Shown piece after piece: positions 43,683 through 44,148 of a stretch of 44,148 bases of DNA. Position 1 is the first letter of the stretch; every line of letters starts with the position of its first letter. Under the pieces are notes generated by a model. It had not been told where the DNA came from. It did not search any database and was given only the letters and a program-made list of their open reading frames with translations. Origin of the DNA: Nymphaea colorata (Eukaryota; Streptophyta; Magnoliopsida; Nymphaeales; Nymphaeaceae); NCBI RefSeq assembly GCF_008831285.2, contig NW_022205259.1, positions 1 to 44,148 on the forward strand. Reading direction: 5' to 3'. The position numbers were made by a program, and so were the translations under genes.

Positions 43683-43748
43683 ATTGGGTTGGGGTTGGGG
43701 TTGGGTTGGGGTTGGGGTTGGGGTTGGGGTTGGGGTTGGGGTTGGGGT
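43683..43748. repeat. Interstitial telomere-type tract, (GGGGTT)n
   Basis: Eleven units: nine TTGGGG and two TTGGG. On the plus strand it is G-rich reading rightward, the orientation of a right-hand chromosome end for the DNA on its left. Unique sequence continues for about 400 bp to the window edge. The variant rate matches the left telomere, which argues for telomerase origin. Confidence 0.9.
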
Positions 43749-43886
43749 TGTTGGGTGGAAAACTCAGTGACTTCTAAAAAGAAATTGGCCTTCATGGAGG
43801 CGATTCTGTTCATCTATATAGCTTCATTTTTTACGAAGATGTTGGGATCCGGCGCTTGGTACATCAATCTTACGATCTGTCATCTC
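43749..43886 (-). CDS. Possible short gene running into the telomere-type tract
   Basis: A minus-strand frame with natural composition (MYQAPDPNIFVKNEAIEMNR, IASMKANFFLEVTEF, STQQP) reads straight into the repeat, where CCCCAA gives Gln-Pro and then Asn-Pro dipeptides. Either a gene is cut by telomere addition, or the repeat is really coding, or this is chance. ATG candidates at 43886 (other frame) and about 43860. No family recognised. Confidence 0.35.
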
Positions 43887-43992
43887 TGTTGAACTAGTTT
43901 TCTCCCTTCATTTTTATAAATATTCCAACATCATGGATTTACGATCGATTCCCAATATTAATTTGAATTCAATATACCACTCATAATAATTA

Positions 43993-44148
43993 ATGTCAGA
44001 GGACAAATAAGCCAAAATAAAAAAATTCGAGCCTCACTTCCCAACAGTACCTATCTTTTCATTTAGACCAAAATCAAGAAGATCATCCAATAAAACCAAG
44101 AGATCGGCAAACTGTCCAACCTAGTGCCGCCATTGGTGGAGCAATCAC
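43993..44148 (+). CDS. NC2-alpha/DRAP1-like histone-fold protein, partial
   Basis: Starts MSEDKEAKIKKFEPHFPTVP, then IKKIIQENQEIGKLSNLVPP with LVEQS at the window edge. The order hydrophobic-x-IKKI-x-Q-x(3)-IGK-x(4)-PPLVEQ matches the first helices of NC2-alpha/DRAP1 and related CBF/NF-Y histone folds (RIKKIMQ..EEVGK....PVL). One displacement near 44070 is needed. NC2 represses TBP-dependent transcription. The gene is truncated by the window, so length and identity are provisional. Confidence 0.5.

Noticed and set aside
43689-43892. Protein with GWGWG repeats on the plus strand
   Set aside because: Pure translation of the telomere-type repeat; no conserved sequence beyond it.
1-44148. TAA/TAG read as glutamine (Tetrahymena/Paramecium code)
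   Set aside because: At conserved columns in H2B, HMG box, kinase, Pth and between array paralogues the expected residue is Glu, not Gln.
1-44148. TGA as tryptophan (all three stops reassigned)
   Set aside because: Conserved Trp positions use TGG, and H2B, ORC2, PI 4-kinase, Pth and the oxygenase all end properly at TGA.
1-44148. tRNA, rRNA, CRISPR or transposon features
   Set aside because: No cloverleaf-like segment, rRNA motif, spaced direct repeats or transposase motif was noticed; short RNA genes could be missed by eye.

Overview
The window looks like a macronuclear chromosome of a ciliate, most likely a peritrich (Vorticella/Campanella-type oligohymenophorean). It opens with CCCCAA telomere repeats. 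Genes are packed tightly on both strands, introns are tiny (19-22 nt, GT..AG), and TGA is the only codon that ends recognisable genes. TAA and TAG occur throughout coding regions. Where a conserved family tells us the residue, they stand for glutamate rather than glutamine: histone H2B, an HMG box, a protein-kinase catalytic loop, peptidyl-tRNA hydrolase, ORC2, and paralogue-to-paralogue comparison. That is the peritrich nuclear code. Under the standard code nearly every gene here looks shattered, so all models below were read by hand with TAA/TAG = Glu.

Layout, left to right. 0-5.4 kb: telomere, a small subtelomeric gene, a protein with repeated (E)CTFxPxIN-like motifs, and two coiled-coil genes, all on the minus strand. 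5.4-12.9 kb: a tandem array of three paralogous plus-strand genes, each with a secreted carbohydrate-binding-like ectodomain followed by a multi-pass membrane region. 12.9-20.1 kb: an unknown beta-rich protein, peptidyl-tRNA hydrolase, a Cys-rich small protein, a putative 2-oxoglutarate oxygenase and a large exportin-like alpha-solenoid. 20.2-27.8 kb: a CEP164-like WW/coiled-coil protein (ciliary transition fibre), a kelch protein, a coiled-coil protein, a single-pass membrane protein, ORC2 and histone H2B. 28.2-35 kb: a coiled-coil gene, a phosphatidylinositol 4-kinase whose start codon lies 10 bp from that of a divergent pseudokinase-like gene, a membrane protein and another coiled-coil gene. 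35-43.7 kb: a protein kinase, a small unknown protein, a ~1,500-residue ARM/HEAT protein, a C2-domain protein and an HMG-box protein. The last starts only about 33 bp from a second, inward telomeric (GGGGTT)n tract. About 400 bp of further sequence follows that tract and holds a possible small gene and the start of an NC2-alpha/DRAP1-like histone-fold gene.

Two cautions govern the gene models. First, many genes continue across single-base displacements that no GT..AG intron explains. They occur even in the catalytic core of the PI 4-kinase, and the missing bases are often in short homopolymers. Uncorrected sequencing deletions are the simplest cause; decay or programmed frameshifting are alternatives. 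Second, with TGA as the only stop, chance open frames are long, so openness alone is weak evidence. Coordinates for multi-frame genes are outer limits. I saw no rRNA, tRNA, CRISPR array or transposase gene.
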